Part shown: piece by piece, positions 1 through 11,585 of the stretch
Numbering within the stretch: position 1 is the stretch's first letter
Layout: the number at the start of each line of letters is the position of its first letter
Assembly (NCBI GenBank): GCA_006538405.1
Contig: BJKQ01000002.1
Span: 4,030,001-4,094,000, forward strand
Reading direction: 5' to 3'
DNA from: Hansfordia pulvinata
Taxonomy: Eukaryota > Ascomycota > Sordariomycetes > Xylariales
DNA: 64,000 bases
Position numbers and translations under genes: made by a program
Notes under the pieces: model-generated
What the model saw: the letters and a program-made list of their open reading frames with translations, nothing else
Told to the model about the DNA's origin: nothing
Databases searched by the model: none

Positions 1-566
1 TCGAATGCGCCGGCTGGTTGTTCTGGGTCTGCTGAGACTGCTGGGGCTGTTGCGCCAGTTGAGATTGCTGGCTCTGCTGCGCTGGCTGGCTCTGCTGGGC
101 TGACTGGCCTGTTTTCTAAGGTCAGCGGCCGAGGCGAGTCAATTGGGGGAGGGCAGATGCGCGAAATGTTCTTACCATCAGTTTGGGAATTATTTATGAG
201 GTTATTGATGCTGGGCAGGTGCTGGGGCGCCGAAGGCTGGCTGGGACTGGGCGTGTGGGCAAGCCCGGCGGGCGGTGCCGCCGTTTGCGGGCCTTGACTC
301 ATCTGGGGCGAGTTGCCGGCCAGAATCGGGATCTGAGACAGAGTTGACGACTTGCGCGTGGCAGGAGTCGTGCTGGTAGCGGCTGTGGAGGTGGCCGAGG
401 TGGTGCCCGAGTTCTGTGTGAGAGACCTAGCCAAGGAGCCGGAGCGGCGGTGGTCGAAGGCCCTCGAACTGCTCGATGATGTGACTGGGCTCGAAGGCTG
501 ACTGACAGAGGGATCTGGTTTATCCTCCCTCGTCCGCTTCTTCTTGAGGAAATTCAGACTCGGCAT
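1..566 (-). CDS. Probable cAMP-dependent protein kinase catalytic subunit, N-terminal part (cut by window edge)
   Basis: Only the first two exons are present. The start at 566 gives a protein beginning MPSLNFLKKKRTRED, followed by a Ser/Thr/Pro-rich stretch, a short LPSINNLIN segment and then a Gln-rich tract (repeats of the QQSQ type) that runs off the window edge. An intron with a GTAAG donor (175) and CAG acceptor (109) keeps the frame and leads directly into the Gln-rich tract. Filamentous-fungal PKA catalytic subunits typically start with a similar basic 'FLKKKRT' block and carry a long Gln-rich linker before the kinase domain. The kinase domain itself would lie outside the window, so the assignment rests on this N-terminal resemblance alone. 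If correct, the protein is the effector kinase of cAMP signalling. Another Gln-rich protein with a similar start cannot be excluded. Confidence 0.5.
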   Translation of the reverse strand, partial: MPSLNFLKKKRTREDKPDPSVSQPSSPVTSSSSSRAFDHRRSGSLARSLTQNSGTTSATSTAATSTTPATRKSSTLSQIPILAGNSPQMSQGPQTAAPPAGLAHTPSPSQPSAPQHLPSINNLINNSQTDGKNISRICPPPIDSPRPLTLENRPVSPAEPASAAEPAISTGATAPAVSADPEQPAGAF

Positions 567-3500
567 ATGATATGATTTCGCGGGGTTGAGGGAGCAGGCC
601 CGGGGTGAATTGGCGAGGCAGAGAGCCAGACAAGGTGCCACAAACGAGCCTCGGCCTAGCAGCTAGCCTTGCGGTCGTCGAGGGGCGAGGGGCGGCGGGG
701 GCGGAGGCGGTGCACCTGTGTTGTGTATCGCGGGCGACGGCTGCTAACGCACAGATGTATGCAGGCGGCGGCAGGCAATCGGGGGTGGCAGGGATGTGGT
801 CGGATGCAGATTTTGGCAGAGAGCGGTCCCGCAGGGGGTTGGTGGCGCAAGGAGGCCGACGGGAGCTTGAGGCTGGAACTGCCGGGCGGGCAGCGACTGG
901 GGCGGCAGCGATTGGGCGACGGGTTGAGAGCGAGGAGCAGGGAAGCTGTAGCTAGGTATGTGGTAGCAAAGCAAACAGGGTCGCCCAGTGGTTGGCGGTG
1001 TCGCACACGGGTCGGTGGGTTCGAGGAGATGTCGGCAGCCGGAGAATGGCAGCGGATGGGTGGTAGCTGAAGCAATGGGTGTTGGTGGGGGTGGTGGTGA
1101 TGATGTAGTACGCGGGAGGTCGGGCGTAGCGGTGGTGGTAGTGGTAGTCCTGGTGCGAGCTCGAGGTTCAGATGTAGGAGGTAGAAGCAGAGGGACCTGA
1201 CTCGACCAGCAACCCAATTGAGAATCGAGGCCGGGGTGGAAGTTGCAAAGTGGCAGCTTGGACAAGGAAGGGCCAGCTGGGCCTATATCGCTCGCTCTTG
1301 CCTTGTGGTATATGTATCAAGAACAAGAACCTTCAGCCGGTGAGGTGCAGTGCTGGGCACTGGACGCTTACCAGACAGGACGGCCCGGGTACCTGAATTG
1401 CCCAAGTACGAGTACCTCTCACGCAAGCTGGGGGCGCTGGAGCCCTGGCCTCTGGAGCTGTGCGGATTGGATCCAATGGGGGGAGGGGGGCGAAAAGCTG
1501 GAGGACTCCTTCGGTGGAAGGAAGGCGTGCGTCTGCCCAGTACCTTGGCCGAAGTATCTTACTAGGTAGGTGCAGGTGGTGGGCTGCTAACTCGAACCGA
1601 CAGAGCTTCCTTCGGCGGCGGCGGCGGCGGCGGCAGCGGAAGGCGCAGGCTCGATCGCTGCTGCACGCACCTCAGGCCGGACTGGCTGAGATGATGTGGG
1701 AGTCGGTGAGAGTACCCAAGATAGGCGGTATTCGCCCTGCTCGTCCGAGTGCAGTGCAGCAGGGTCCGTGGGCTCGCAGGTCCTTTCTGCGGGCAGACAG
1801 AATCTAGCCTCTGCTCAGCTTTCAGCCTACTGGGCTCGGGCGGTGATTGTGGCAGGCCCAAGGGAATAGCGGGGCGGAAGCGAAAGCGACGGCGACGGCG
1901 ACGATGCCCTTAAGGAGAGGCTTTCGGCCGCTCTCGTGTCGACAGAGTGCCTGGCGACGGGAGGATAGACTGCACCCACTTGCCAGCGGTGCGTTGGGTA
2001 TATGAGGGGAACTCAAGCAGCTCCTGACCCAGCAGAGCCAATTGGATTGGATGGAGGTGTCGTCGTGGAGGGGACCTGCTTTTGCTTGCCGCGGGGGCGC
2101 GGTGTGGGGGATCCTGAGAGAGGCTCTGTGCTGCAATTGAGCTGCGACTGAGACTGCAACTGGTGCTTGTCTCTTTGTTGGGTGTTTGCGGCTTTGAGGT
2201 CGCAGCATTCAGTCGCCAATGACGAGCAGCAGAGAGGTGGCTGGCTGCGTCGGTCGATCACCCTTCTCGATGGAGGGGTAGCTCAGTCCCGTCCGTAGCT
2301 CGGCGATGTATCTTTCCCACCTCTGATCTTGGTCTTTTAATCTCCTTGTTTTCGGGGCAGTAAGGGGGGAAGGTTCGTTTTGTTCAGGGCCCAAATTGAA
2401 GAGATTTATTCAACGGCCGAGCCAAGGGAATTTTTCTCTCTTGATAGTTCTGCGCACGGGTGTTCGAATGATATCTTTTTTTGGGCTATCCAGTTGTCAA
2501 TGCCAGGGCACAGATGGTGGTGGAGGAGGCGGCGGCGGCTGTGATGGAGTATCTCATTAGACAGAGAGCATGTGCCATGTGGTCGACCGTTGCTGTGGAG
2601 GGGGGCGGAGATGCCAGCAGCGGCGCCGTTGGGCTCGAGGCCTGTGCCAAGCGCCTGCTAGCCCCAAATGCCGACTCAGAGGGCATGCTACTCGTACCTC
2701 ATGATGCTGCTAGGCAGGTCGAAACCGGGGGCCCGTTCGATGCTGGCGGTCTGCTTGCGGCTTTGCTCCCGTCGCGTGCTGGCTGGCCTCCGTCTACTCG
2801 TGCGCCAGCCAGGCGGCGGGCCGACGAGCTGTCCAAGGTTTGGCCTAAGTTAGCCCAAGCTTACCTGATGTGAGGAGACGCCGATGCAGCCCAGAAACGC
2901 TGGCTCGATGCGGCCCGGCGCTGCGGATCGTTGCGCAGGCTGGCAAGCTCTGCCTCCACCCCCAAGGAAGGGCAGCTACTGATGCGATGCTGCCGCCGAT
3001 GCTGCCGCCGCTATGTACGGATGCCTCGTACACCTTTTCCTCGTCATGACTCTACTCGCATCTCTGAGCCAGCCGGGCCAAAATTCGACATGTCCGTTCG
3101 GCGGCCGCGACATGGCAACGGAACGGAACGACCTGTGTCAATCCCCCCCCCCTGCCCCCCGGCCGGCCCCAATCCGTTGCTTGCAGCCAGCAGGATCCGC
3201 GTGGCGGCTCGAAATCCACCGGCGGCATCAGATACAACCAAGCCGGCAGGGGAGTGCTCGCACGTAGGTAGCTGGTAGTCAGCCACCTCAAGGTAGGTAG
3301 TCAGTTTAATAAGGTACTCGTATCATCAAACTCACCAGCTGCTTTCCAGAATCGAAGCTTGGCCCCGGTACTATTATATGAGCAGAACAGCTGGAGCCAG
3401 CACAGGCCTCGGGGGGGTCGTGCGCAGGCGGCTATTGACCCGCGATGCTGCACGCACGACCGCCAATATCACATGATACAACCATGACCAAATACTGGAC

Positions 3501-4278
3501 TTCCACATGGAAGCTCCATATGTACGAGTACCTCAAGTAGGTACCTACCTACGAGTAGGCGCAAGCAAGGTCAGCACTCGTAGGTACATGTCACCTTAGG
3601 TATGCGCAGGTCCTCATACTATTCCCAGCTTCCCTTTCGCTTGGACCACCCACCGCCGCCGCCGCCTCGGGCAGTGACCCAGGCTTAGAAGTACAGAGTA
3701 CGGGTAAAAGCAGTGCAACTTTATGAGCGCGTGCGTGCGCGCGGTGGCGAGCTGTGGCGAGGCCGAGTCGATGGAGACAAACAAGAAAGGAAACGACCAA
3801 GGCGAGGCCAGACATGGAACATGCAGTGAGCGAGCAAGGCAGCGCATCTCCACCCTTAGGAAAACCGCAAATACACTTTGGAGGATTGCCGTTAATTGCT
3901 GGCCGCTCCATTGGCTATGCTCCTGCTGCAGGCCTGCGAGCAGAGACGGCATTGTGGCTGGTGGGAACCCGGGATCCCACGTTTCGACCCCATCCTATCC
4001 TGCCTGGGGGCTTTGGCTTCTTTCCGCCCCCCCTGTTTTTTTTCTTCTCGCGCCATGTCCCTTCAGCTGGTCTCGGAGAGTGCCAGTGGTCATCTCAGCC
4101 AACGGACAGCACAGCACAGTCTGTAGCACCCAGCGCCATAGATGGTGAGCCCCCGCTCGGACGAGACGAGAGAAAAGGCCTTATAATCATCAGTCGTAGT
4201 TCGTGAGCCTGTGGCTGGCCCTGCTTGTTCTCCAGACTGCGCTCGAAAACCGGCCCAAATAGGTCAGATTCTGGCCTT

Positions 4279-4292
4279 TACTCGTACGAGTA
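4279..4292. repeat. 14-bp perfect palindrome TACTCGTACGAGTA
   Basis: Same word as at 23064-23077; here followed directly by CTCCGTA, another recurrent intergenic word. Confidence 0.85.
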
Positions 4293-4566
4293 CTCCGTAA
4301 TGAGCTGCGGGCCCCAGACACCAAAATAAACGATCGCCTCTGCATGCCGTACCTACCTGATCAGTTGCATATCTGCAACAAAAGGCGGATGCCAGCACGA
4401 GAAACCCTCCTCGCGCACCTCGCCTGGACGTGGACGGGTGGATCGGGTGCCCAGGTTTCTGATCCAATCCGGGGGCTGCTCTGAAAATAGTCGCGAGTGG
4501 GGCTGCCGTCCTCGACTGACGTGCGACCGACGCTAATCAAAAGCCTCGATCCCAGCACCCCAGATA

Positions 4567-4590
4567 GTGGTGGTGGTGGTGGTGGTGGTG
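4567..4590. repeat. (GGT)n microsatellite
   Basis: Eight GGT-type trinucleotide units in intergenic DNA. No gene assigned. Confidence 0.9.
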
Positions 4591-5203
4591 CCCACGAGTG
4601 CCGCGTCGTTCGAGCCCCATGTGCCCGGCCCCCAGGCGCCGCGGCTTCGGCAGCCACATCAGACGAGATCGTCGCCCCCCGTCTTCAAGTCAGACCCCAT
4701 CTACGGAGGACTCCGAGAGAGCAGTCAGATTCCGTGCTCATCCCGGCGCGGTAAGTTGACCGTCCCTAGACATGATACTAACGTCTACGCCGGGTGCAAG
4801 GGAAAAATCGTCATCATATTTTAGGTATATCTCACAGGCCGCTGCCGTTGTGTTTATACGCTGGCGCGGGTCCGCCTGCCCACTAACCAGTCCACGACAC
4901 CTTCGAGGGACAAATGCAAACATCACAGCCATGTGTCAGGCCCCTCTTTCACACAGCCCGTGGCCAAAGCCAATCGCCCATGCATACTCGTACACAGATG
5001 CGGCGACCCTGTACGCACACTGTAGCCGTACTTTCTCCGAAGCCGCCCTCGAAACGCATCGGATCTCCGCGTCCCTGCTGCGCCATAGGAGGGGGTCGTC
5101 GTTTGGCTGGGTTTGTGATTGCTGGATTTTTGTTTCTGCGTCAAGTCCACTCCCGGATCGCCCATCCACCCAGGCGAGACCAGTGCTGGCATGCCACCCA
5201 GTC

Positions 5204-6328
5204 TTAGAAACGGTGAGAGTGCTTCTTGGCCCGGTAAGCAGTGAAGCCGACGTACGCGCCACCCAGAACCATACCAACCAGCACGAACTTGAAGAGGAAG
5301 CCGAGCCAGGATCCCTTGCTCTCCTTGTCCTTCTTCTTCTGCTTGCCACCGCTGCTCTTGTTCTTGGTGCTGCTGCCGCCGGTCGTGTAGAGGTTCTTGG
5401 CCTCGATCGAGATGATGTCGTGGTTGTCGTGCAGCTCGCCGGTCTCGGCGCTGAATCCGAGGTAGGTAACCGAAGGGATCGCCGGCGGGTTGTCGCTCTC
5501 AAAGCACAGAGTCCACTCGTCCTCGGCCTTGTACTGCAGCTCGAGCTTGAGCGACTTGTCTTGGAAGTAGGTCAACCTCGCCTTGGTGGGGACGGTGGCG
5601 TGGCGAAGACCCCTGGCCGAGCAGCCGTCGAATTCCTGATCCTTGCCGTCGTTGTTCTTGTTGTAGCTGGTCTTGCCGTCGCCAACCATGGCCATGACGT
5701 AGGGGAAGATGACGCCGGGGCGGTTGTTCTTGTACGTGTCGAAGAAGATCCCAAGACCCTCAAAGTTGTCGGCGTGGCCAAATACAGAGCCAACCTTGGC
5801 GCGCTCCTTGGTAAGCCACATGGCGAAGCCATCGCCGTAGAGCTGGTTCTTGCCGTGGATCTTGAATTCGACGGTCACCTCCCAATTGGTGGCAGTCAGC
5901 GGGACCTTGGAGAACAAGTAGCCCTCCTGAGATTGGCGGTCGGACGTCAAACGGATGTATCTGCAAGGGAGGAGTGTGCGGTCAGATCATGCTCAAGTCG
6001 CATTCGGTAACAGGCTATAGGGGTGTTGATAACGTACGAGTCGGCGCGGACGATAGTGTCGCCTCCAAATTCGTACCAGCGGCTGCTCACGTCGGAGTCG
6101 AGGTAAGGCTGCTTCAGGGTGTGGGTGCGGAGCTGTATGTGGGCAAGGACATCTGAATCAGCAATTGCACCACGGCGCGCGGGGCAGGGCGGTCCTCGCA
6201 AGGATGCGCGGAAGCACTTCGGATGGGAGACTCACGTTGATACTCCTGATATTGCCCTCGTCGTCACGCTCTACAGCAGCCCAAGCTGTTGCGGCCAGCC
6301 ATAGGGCCAAAAGCGCCTTAAACCACAT
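5204..6328 (-). CDS. L-type (legume-like) lectin, VIP36/ERGIC-53/Emp47 family cargo receptor
   Basis: Three exons: 6328-6236, 6132-6038 and 5960-5204, with GTGAGT and GTACGT donors and CAG acceptors; 314 aa. Residues 1-17 form a signal peptide. The luminal lectin domain follows, with the family hallmarks GDGFAMW (about 105-111) and FFDTYKNN (about 135-142), where Asp137 and Asn141 correspond to the conserved Ca2+/sugar-binding positions. A Lys-rich linker leads to one membrane segment (about 281-306) and a short basic tail ending KKHSHRF. Family members bind high-mannose glycoproteins and move them between ER and Golgi; the topology here fits that role. The tail is not a canonical KKxx retrieval signal, so steady-state location is uncertain. 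The gene is divergent from the LMBR1 gene with 1.65 kb between the starts. Confidence 0.9.
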
Positions 6329-7982
6329 CTTGCCGAGCGCTCGAGGTTGAGGATGTTGGCTATGTACAGGACGACCGGGGGGTCTTATGAGGTGTCGAAT
6401 CGCCTCGAAATTGATCGACCGTAGCGAAAGGGCGTCGTGGTGCGCAGTAGATCGGTAAAGTGTAAACAGAAGTTCGAGGGCCCCGACGAAGGTGGTGATG
6501 GGGTCGGGACGTCGGACAAGGTGGCGACAAAATAGACAGTGGGTGTCGGGGACTATTGGACGGTAAGGAAAGAAAAGAGAAAGCCCTCGGTTGGGTCAGG
6601 CCAGGACTGAACAATGGAGCGGGACAGAACAAGACAATACAAGAGCGGGAAAGGCGACGGGATGATCGGCCGAGACGGTGGCTGGTCTGGTAGGGTTGGT
6701 GGAGTTGGGTGCAAGCTCGAGGTTTTCGAGCGTTGAGGTTGTCGTGTCCGCAGCCACCACAGCTGCCTGCTCTTTCCGCGGCCAACCTCGAGGGCTGAAT
6801 TGGATGATAGCTGGCCTCTCTGGGCCCTCCCCTTCGGCCCTGAGCCAGCTCTATTGGTACTGGGTACTGGCGCAGGTCGGCGGATAGCCGGCTCCGCACG
6901 CTACCGGTGCCGCAGCCGTGAGTACCCATACTTTCTTCCCACATGGGATCTGGGCTTACACCAGGCGAAATGGGAAGCTAGCTTCTTTAGGCACATTTCC
7001 AAGCTGCAGTCGTCTGTCTTCACACCCAAGGTCGTCTCTTGTACGGACTGGCAGTGCTGGACGAGTCTTGGGGGAATGTTACTGGTCTAGGACTGGGGTC
7101 TCCTCACACTTTTTCTGTCAGATCTGGTGGCGCCTGGCGGATGGCCATGATCGATTCTGCCTTCCATGGTCCTCATCACATCAAATCGTTCTTACCCCAC
7201 GGGCATCATACTCGTACTGGAATTTACTCATGGGGCACATATATAATGCACATGTCAGACCGATGGCGAAACCCTCCAATTCCGGATTTCCTTCGTCCCC
7301 TACGATCCGCCTCTGAGACTTGACCATCTGCTTGCTCTCGGCAACCGTGCAATACACGAGGCTGACGATCGATCTCTTCTGCCCGGTGCTCCCGCTTCAG
7401 TCGTATCTGACAGCTACTCGAACGAGTACTGTGTAGGCCAGCCACCGACTAAAAATAGTTTATCGACCAAACGGAACCCCGTCTAGATATCAGCATCACA
7501 AGATGCATATATGCTTATAAAGACTCTACTCGATCAGTTCATATCAATGAGCAGCCTAATCAACGCGTCGTACGTCATCGAGACAGGGGCACCGCCGCGA
7601 CATGCGGCGTTTTACTTATGCAGGCGGGCAAGCGCAACTTTGACGTGCATGGACGTATCTGTCCGAGTACTCCGTAAGGCCGCTTTTACCCCCCGAAATT
7701 CCGCCAACGTGAGACTGCCCGGGCTGGCCCAAGGTCGGCTCCACCTCACCACCTCATTCCATCCCTTTTCATGCTTCGCGCCCCGATCGCGTACCCTCAT
7801 CCACCCCTTACCACCCACTCGACTTGAACACCGCCCAGTGCGCCCCCATCCGCGTTCCGCTCGCTCGAAATTGGGATTTCGGCTCCCGCTCAACCACCCA
7901 GCTTGTCGCCAACTGCGCACGATCGCCAGTCGCACACCCCGTCTCGCGATTTCATGGAGCCGCCGCCGGCGTCACTCCCAGC
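6329..7982. other. Divergent promoter region between lectin and LMBR1 genes
   Basis: Shared upstream region of two divergent genes. Open frames on both strands are short and compositionally unlike the flanking genes. Pyrimidine-rich DNA at about 7730-7810 is a likely leader of the LMBR1 gene. An imperfect copy of the ACTCGTACGAGT palindrome lies near 7421-7436. I see no other structured element. Confidence 0.55.
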
Positions 7983-10158
7983 ATGATGCTCTTATCACAG
8001 GGCGCGTCGCCCGTCCCATCCGAAGTGTTCGCCCTCATCGCCTTGCTGGTTCTCTCGCTGGTCGTCCTGCTGCTACTGCGCTACTACCTGCCCCTGCGAA
8101 CAACGCCCCTCTACCTGCTGGTACCCGTCTTCTTCGCGCTCTGGCTGCCGGCCAGCATCGTCCTCCTGGCACCCATCGATCTTGCCTCCAGCGCCACGAT
8201 AGAAGATGAGGCTGCTAAGGGATCTGGCTTCCGGCCAGGGCTCTTCTTGTCTCGTGGCGGATCTCCTACTGGCTGACGTTCGCTTTGACTTGGTATGCAC
8301 ATTCCGTTAGTGGCCCCTACCCGGCTGCTGCTGACATTGCCCCTCTCTTTCTAGGTTCATCCTTCCTATTCTTGCCGAATACTCCGACGCTGGCTACCGC
8401 GAACCTAAAGACCGTATCCTGTACTCGTTGCGTGAGAATGCCCAATACCACGCCATTGTCCTTGGTATTGGGATAGTCGGCTTGGTGTATTTCTTCCTGT
8501 CACACGGCTTCTCCTTCGTGTCCTTCAAGGGTCTCATCCTTGCATTGGGCTACTGCTGGGGTCTGGTCCTTGCCATCTACCTCATGGGCCACGGTCTTGT
8601 CACGATTCCACGCTCTTTATTCCAAAATGCGAATGCGACAAACCGGCTCCGGCGTCTTCAGACCAGGGCGCCCAAGGTGTACGAAAAGATGGAAGATGCG
8701 CTTTTGAACCTCGAGGAGATGGAGATACAGATTTCCGAGCTCAGCAAGCGCAAGAATGGCAGCGCCAGTCATTTTCAGGACTGGATACAGGACCTGTCCG
8801 ATGCCTGCAGCCTTCCCGAGTCTCGACCCCGAACAATGCAGCCCCGACCAGATGTCGACGCACGCGCGGTGCCCACCGTCATCACCGACAAGTATCTCGC
8901 AGACGTGACCCGAAGACTCGACCGTGCTCGACACGCCAGATCCAGATACGTGGATGAGTGGAACCGGTTGCTCAGGAACGCATCTGAGACCCAGTCCATC
9001 ATCGACGCAAGCCGAACTAAGAGGCTCGATTTCGGGGCTGCGGCCCCGCACGCGCCATTCTGGGAGAGAATCACCCTGTTGACTCCATTCACCCGATATG
9101 TCTTGTACTGCGGCGTGCTTCCTTATTACAGGCTGTTTGCCGGTGGTTTTCTGGCTCTGGCGTCTGCCTGCATCATCTGGTCCGAGTTGGTCAAGGCGAT
9201 CTTGCCTACGCTGACGCCCATTCGCTGGACAGTCGTTCATCACTGGACTGGTGAAGAAGGGCAAGTTGGATTCGCTGGCCAAGTCATTGCCGCTCTCTGG
9301 ATTCTCTACATGTGCGCTGCGGCCCTCACCTCGGTCACCGAGGTTAAGGTGTGGCGTGGGCGGGCGCTGGTTTACCGTAACACGGCTCACGAGTCGGCTT
9401 TCTGGTACGCCGGACAGGTCGCAAGACTCAGTGTGCCTCTCTCGTACAACTTTGTCACGTTCCTCTCCCCCAAGATCTACACCCAGACCACCTTCTACGG
9501 CATTCTCGGAAAGTACGTTGACCTCACGCCGCTTGGAGAATGGTTCGACTACATCTTCCCTGTCTTCGTGCTGATCCCGGTCTGTGCGACGCTCTTTGGG
9601 TGGTACGGCAAGGTGAAGCGGTGGGTTGGGTTCGCCGATGTGGTCGACGATGACGAGGACGGGCCTGCATATGGCAGCGGCTCCTGGAGAGAAGGACGTG
9701 ACCTGATTGACCGCGAGCTGAATGGGGTGTCCATCTCTCGGAGGCTGGACGAGGCCGCATCACGGGCCGGTGGTCCAAACAGCCGTGGCGCTCGCGCTGC
9801 CCCTGTGCTCTCCATCCCCTCGGCGCGAAGCGACGGCACCAGGACGCCGTTCGCCACGTCGCCCTCGTACCGCGATCTTTCGCCGAGGCCGCCTGGCCAG
9901 TCTTCACGCACGGACATACCCGAGGCGGAGGACGACAACTTCTTCACCAGCCTCGGCCACCGTTTCAAGAACACCTTCGACACGATCGATACGAAATGGT
10001 TCCAAGAGATCGGCGAAGGGTTCAAGAAGCCGAAGTGGATGGGTGGCGACGATGACAATGGCGGGGAAGGCAGCACCACTGGCGCGTCTGGAACGCGTGG
10101 CCGCAGCGAATCTGAAATCCGGCGTTGGTTTGGCGGAGATGGCAGAATAAGGCTCTGA
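7983..10158 (+). CDS. LMBR1-domain multi-pass membrane protein (LMBD2-like), with one apparent frame break
   Basis: Exon 1 runs from ATG 7983 to 8292 and exon 2 from 8355 to 10158; the 62-bp intron has GTATGC and CTAG borders. About nine membrane segments are visible: two near the N-terminus, one across the splice site (YWLTFALTWFILPILAEY), two just after it, then a hydrophilic, partly coiled middle loop and three to four more. The tail is disordered and acidic. This pattern and the segments YWLTFALTWFILPILAEYSD and GYCWGLVLAIYLMGHGL are typical of fungal LMBR1 proteins (about 700 aa; about 704 aa here). The frame shifts by -1 at the GGG run 8219-8221: upstream reads DLASSATIEDEAAKG, downstream reads IWLPARALLVSW in the next frame. 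One extra G restores the family pattern. LMBR1 proteins are thought to work in membrane trafficking or receptor-linked signalling; the function here is unknown. Confidence 0.88.
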
Positions 10159-11585
10159 CCAACCTTTGCACGCACGCAATGAGTCATATGAATTGAATAC
10201 ACAGTAATAGAAGAACCATAGAATAACCAAAAGCATATTCACGTCATCTCTGCCCCCTCCATCATCTGAGCCGGGTCTAACTGGGAGGCAGATTCGGAAG
10301 AGGAGGCCAAGTGTCGGGCATCCGCCAATCGCCTGTACGCTTTGCGTTGTCCCATTATCGTTGTCTTTACAGTCTGCCTCCCGTCGCGGCCTTACATTGA
10401 GAGCATTCCGATCCATCCCCAACGGCTTCACTTGCACATGGCACCTCAGCGCTCACTTGGCCACAAAGGTTGAACCCATCTCAGTAGGTCGCTTCTAGGA
10501 CGAAGCAGCCAAAACTGCGGGCACCAGGGAAGGCGGCGACGGACAGACAGGCTTGCTGGAGGCGCGCTCGGCCGCGGGCTGCTTTTTGTTTACCACCCCT
10601 CCCCCTCTTTCCGTGTTGCCGGTCCTCAGGTTGTCTCTCCAGCGTGCCCCGTCACGTGTACGGTGTGTGGTTTGAGAACCAAGCATGTCATTGAATGCTA
10701 CAGGGCAGGCATGGTGGGAGCCGTCCCAACAAACGGGTTGCCAGGCCCGGTATCTCTACTGGGTGTCCAGGAAACACGGGCGGGGTCGTTTCTCAGGCTG
10801 TACCTGGGCCTCTCACTCCAGTCTGAATATTCAATCACCCCCCGCCTCCGTTGCTAAGGGGGAGGGCACTTTTAATCTGTCCACCTGCTCTGGGAAAACT
10901 GCACAGCTCAGCAGGTTACCTAGTTTACTGGCGGCTATCCATGCCTAGGGTAAGCTTTTAACTACCTAAGTCGGCCGTTCCTTAATTTTCATGAGTGGGA
11001 ACGTGTACTGTTTTCTGTCGTCTCCCTCACCACCCTCCTCTTTACCACCACCCTCTTCCTTACCACTCTGATCTTCTGTTCCGACACAGCCATCTCATTA
11101 AGAGGATTCACCCCTCTTTATACCTTGAGTCTTATTTGCCCTGGTATGATCACATTCTTCTGCTTATCATCAGACATTTCCAGTGTTTAAACGAGGCATG
11201 TCAATCTCACAGTACAAGTTCCTTCTTTAAACCTTTGTTCATCCCTGCCTGAATCCCCACAATCTCATCTCTCAACATCGCTCCTCACTTCTGCATCTCC
11301 AGCCACGACTGCCATTTCCCATCTGCCGTGTTCCAGACTTTGTTCTATCAAAGCTCACTTCATGTTAGTTTCCCCTTGAAGGCACTCGCTTTCTTTGCAG
11401 TGCCCATCACATTGTGTTTACCTTCTGAAACTGACTGTGGCTGCAGAGATTTGAGCTCATTATCCATGAAAGGCGCTGCCACTGAGCCTTGTCACTGAGC
11501 CCTGGAACCCACAAAGACTGCCTGAACCTGCCATCTGTGAGAGTGCTCTCAGGCATCAATCAGCCTGGTTACCTTAGCAAGCAAC
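10159..11585. other. Intergenic: LMBR1 3' flank and leader of the zinc-finger-like gene
   Basis: No supported gene. From about 10980 the plus strand is strongly pyrimidine-rich and lower in GC than the surroundings, which fits a transcribed leader or promoter for the gene starting at 11586. No TATA-like or other regulatory site could be assigned with confidence. Confidence 0.5.

Larger units (their letters stand above)
567..5203. other. Long intergenic stretch; leader/promoter side of the PKA-like gene, no supported gene
   Basis: No reading frame here has convincing coding character; the open frames on both strands are low-complexity or overlap each other. The first 2 kb is probably promoter and leader of the minus-strand gene at the left edge. 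It holds a GGC-type trinucleotide run near 1614-1634 and a GGT run at 4567-4590. From about 3290 on, short words such as GGTACCTACC and ACTCGTA become frequent, including a perfect 14-bp palindrome at 4279-4292. The right end is the 3' flank of the lectin gene. Confidence 0.6.

Noticed and set aside
2481..2873. 130-codon plus-strand open frame
   Set aside because: Uses a non-ATG start, has no domain or splice structure and overlaps frames on the other strand.
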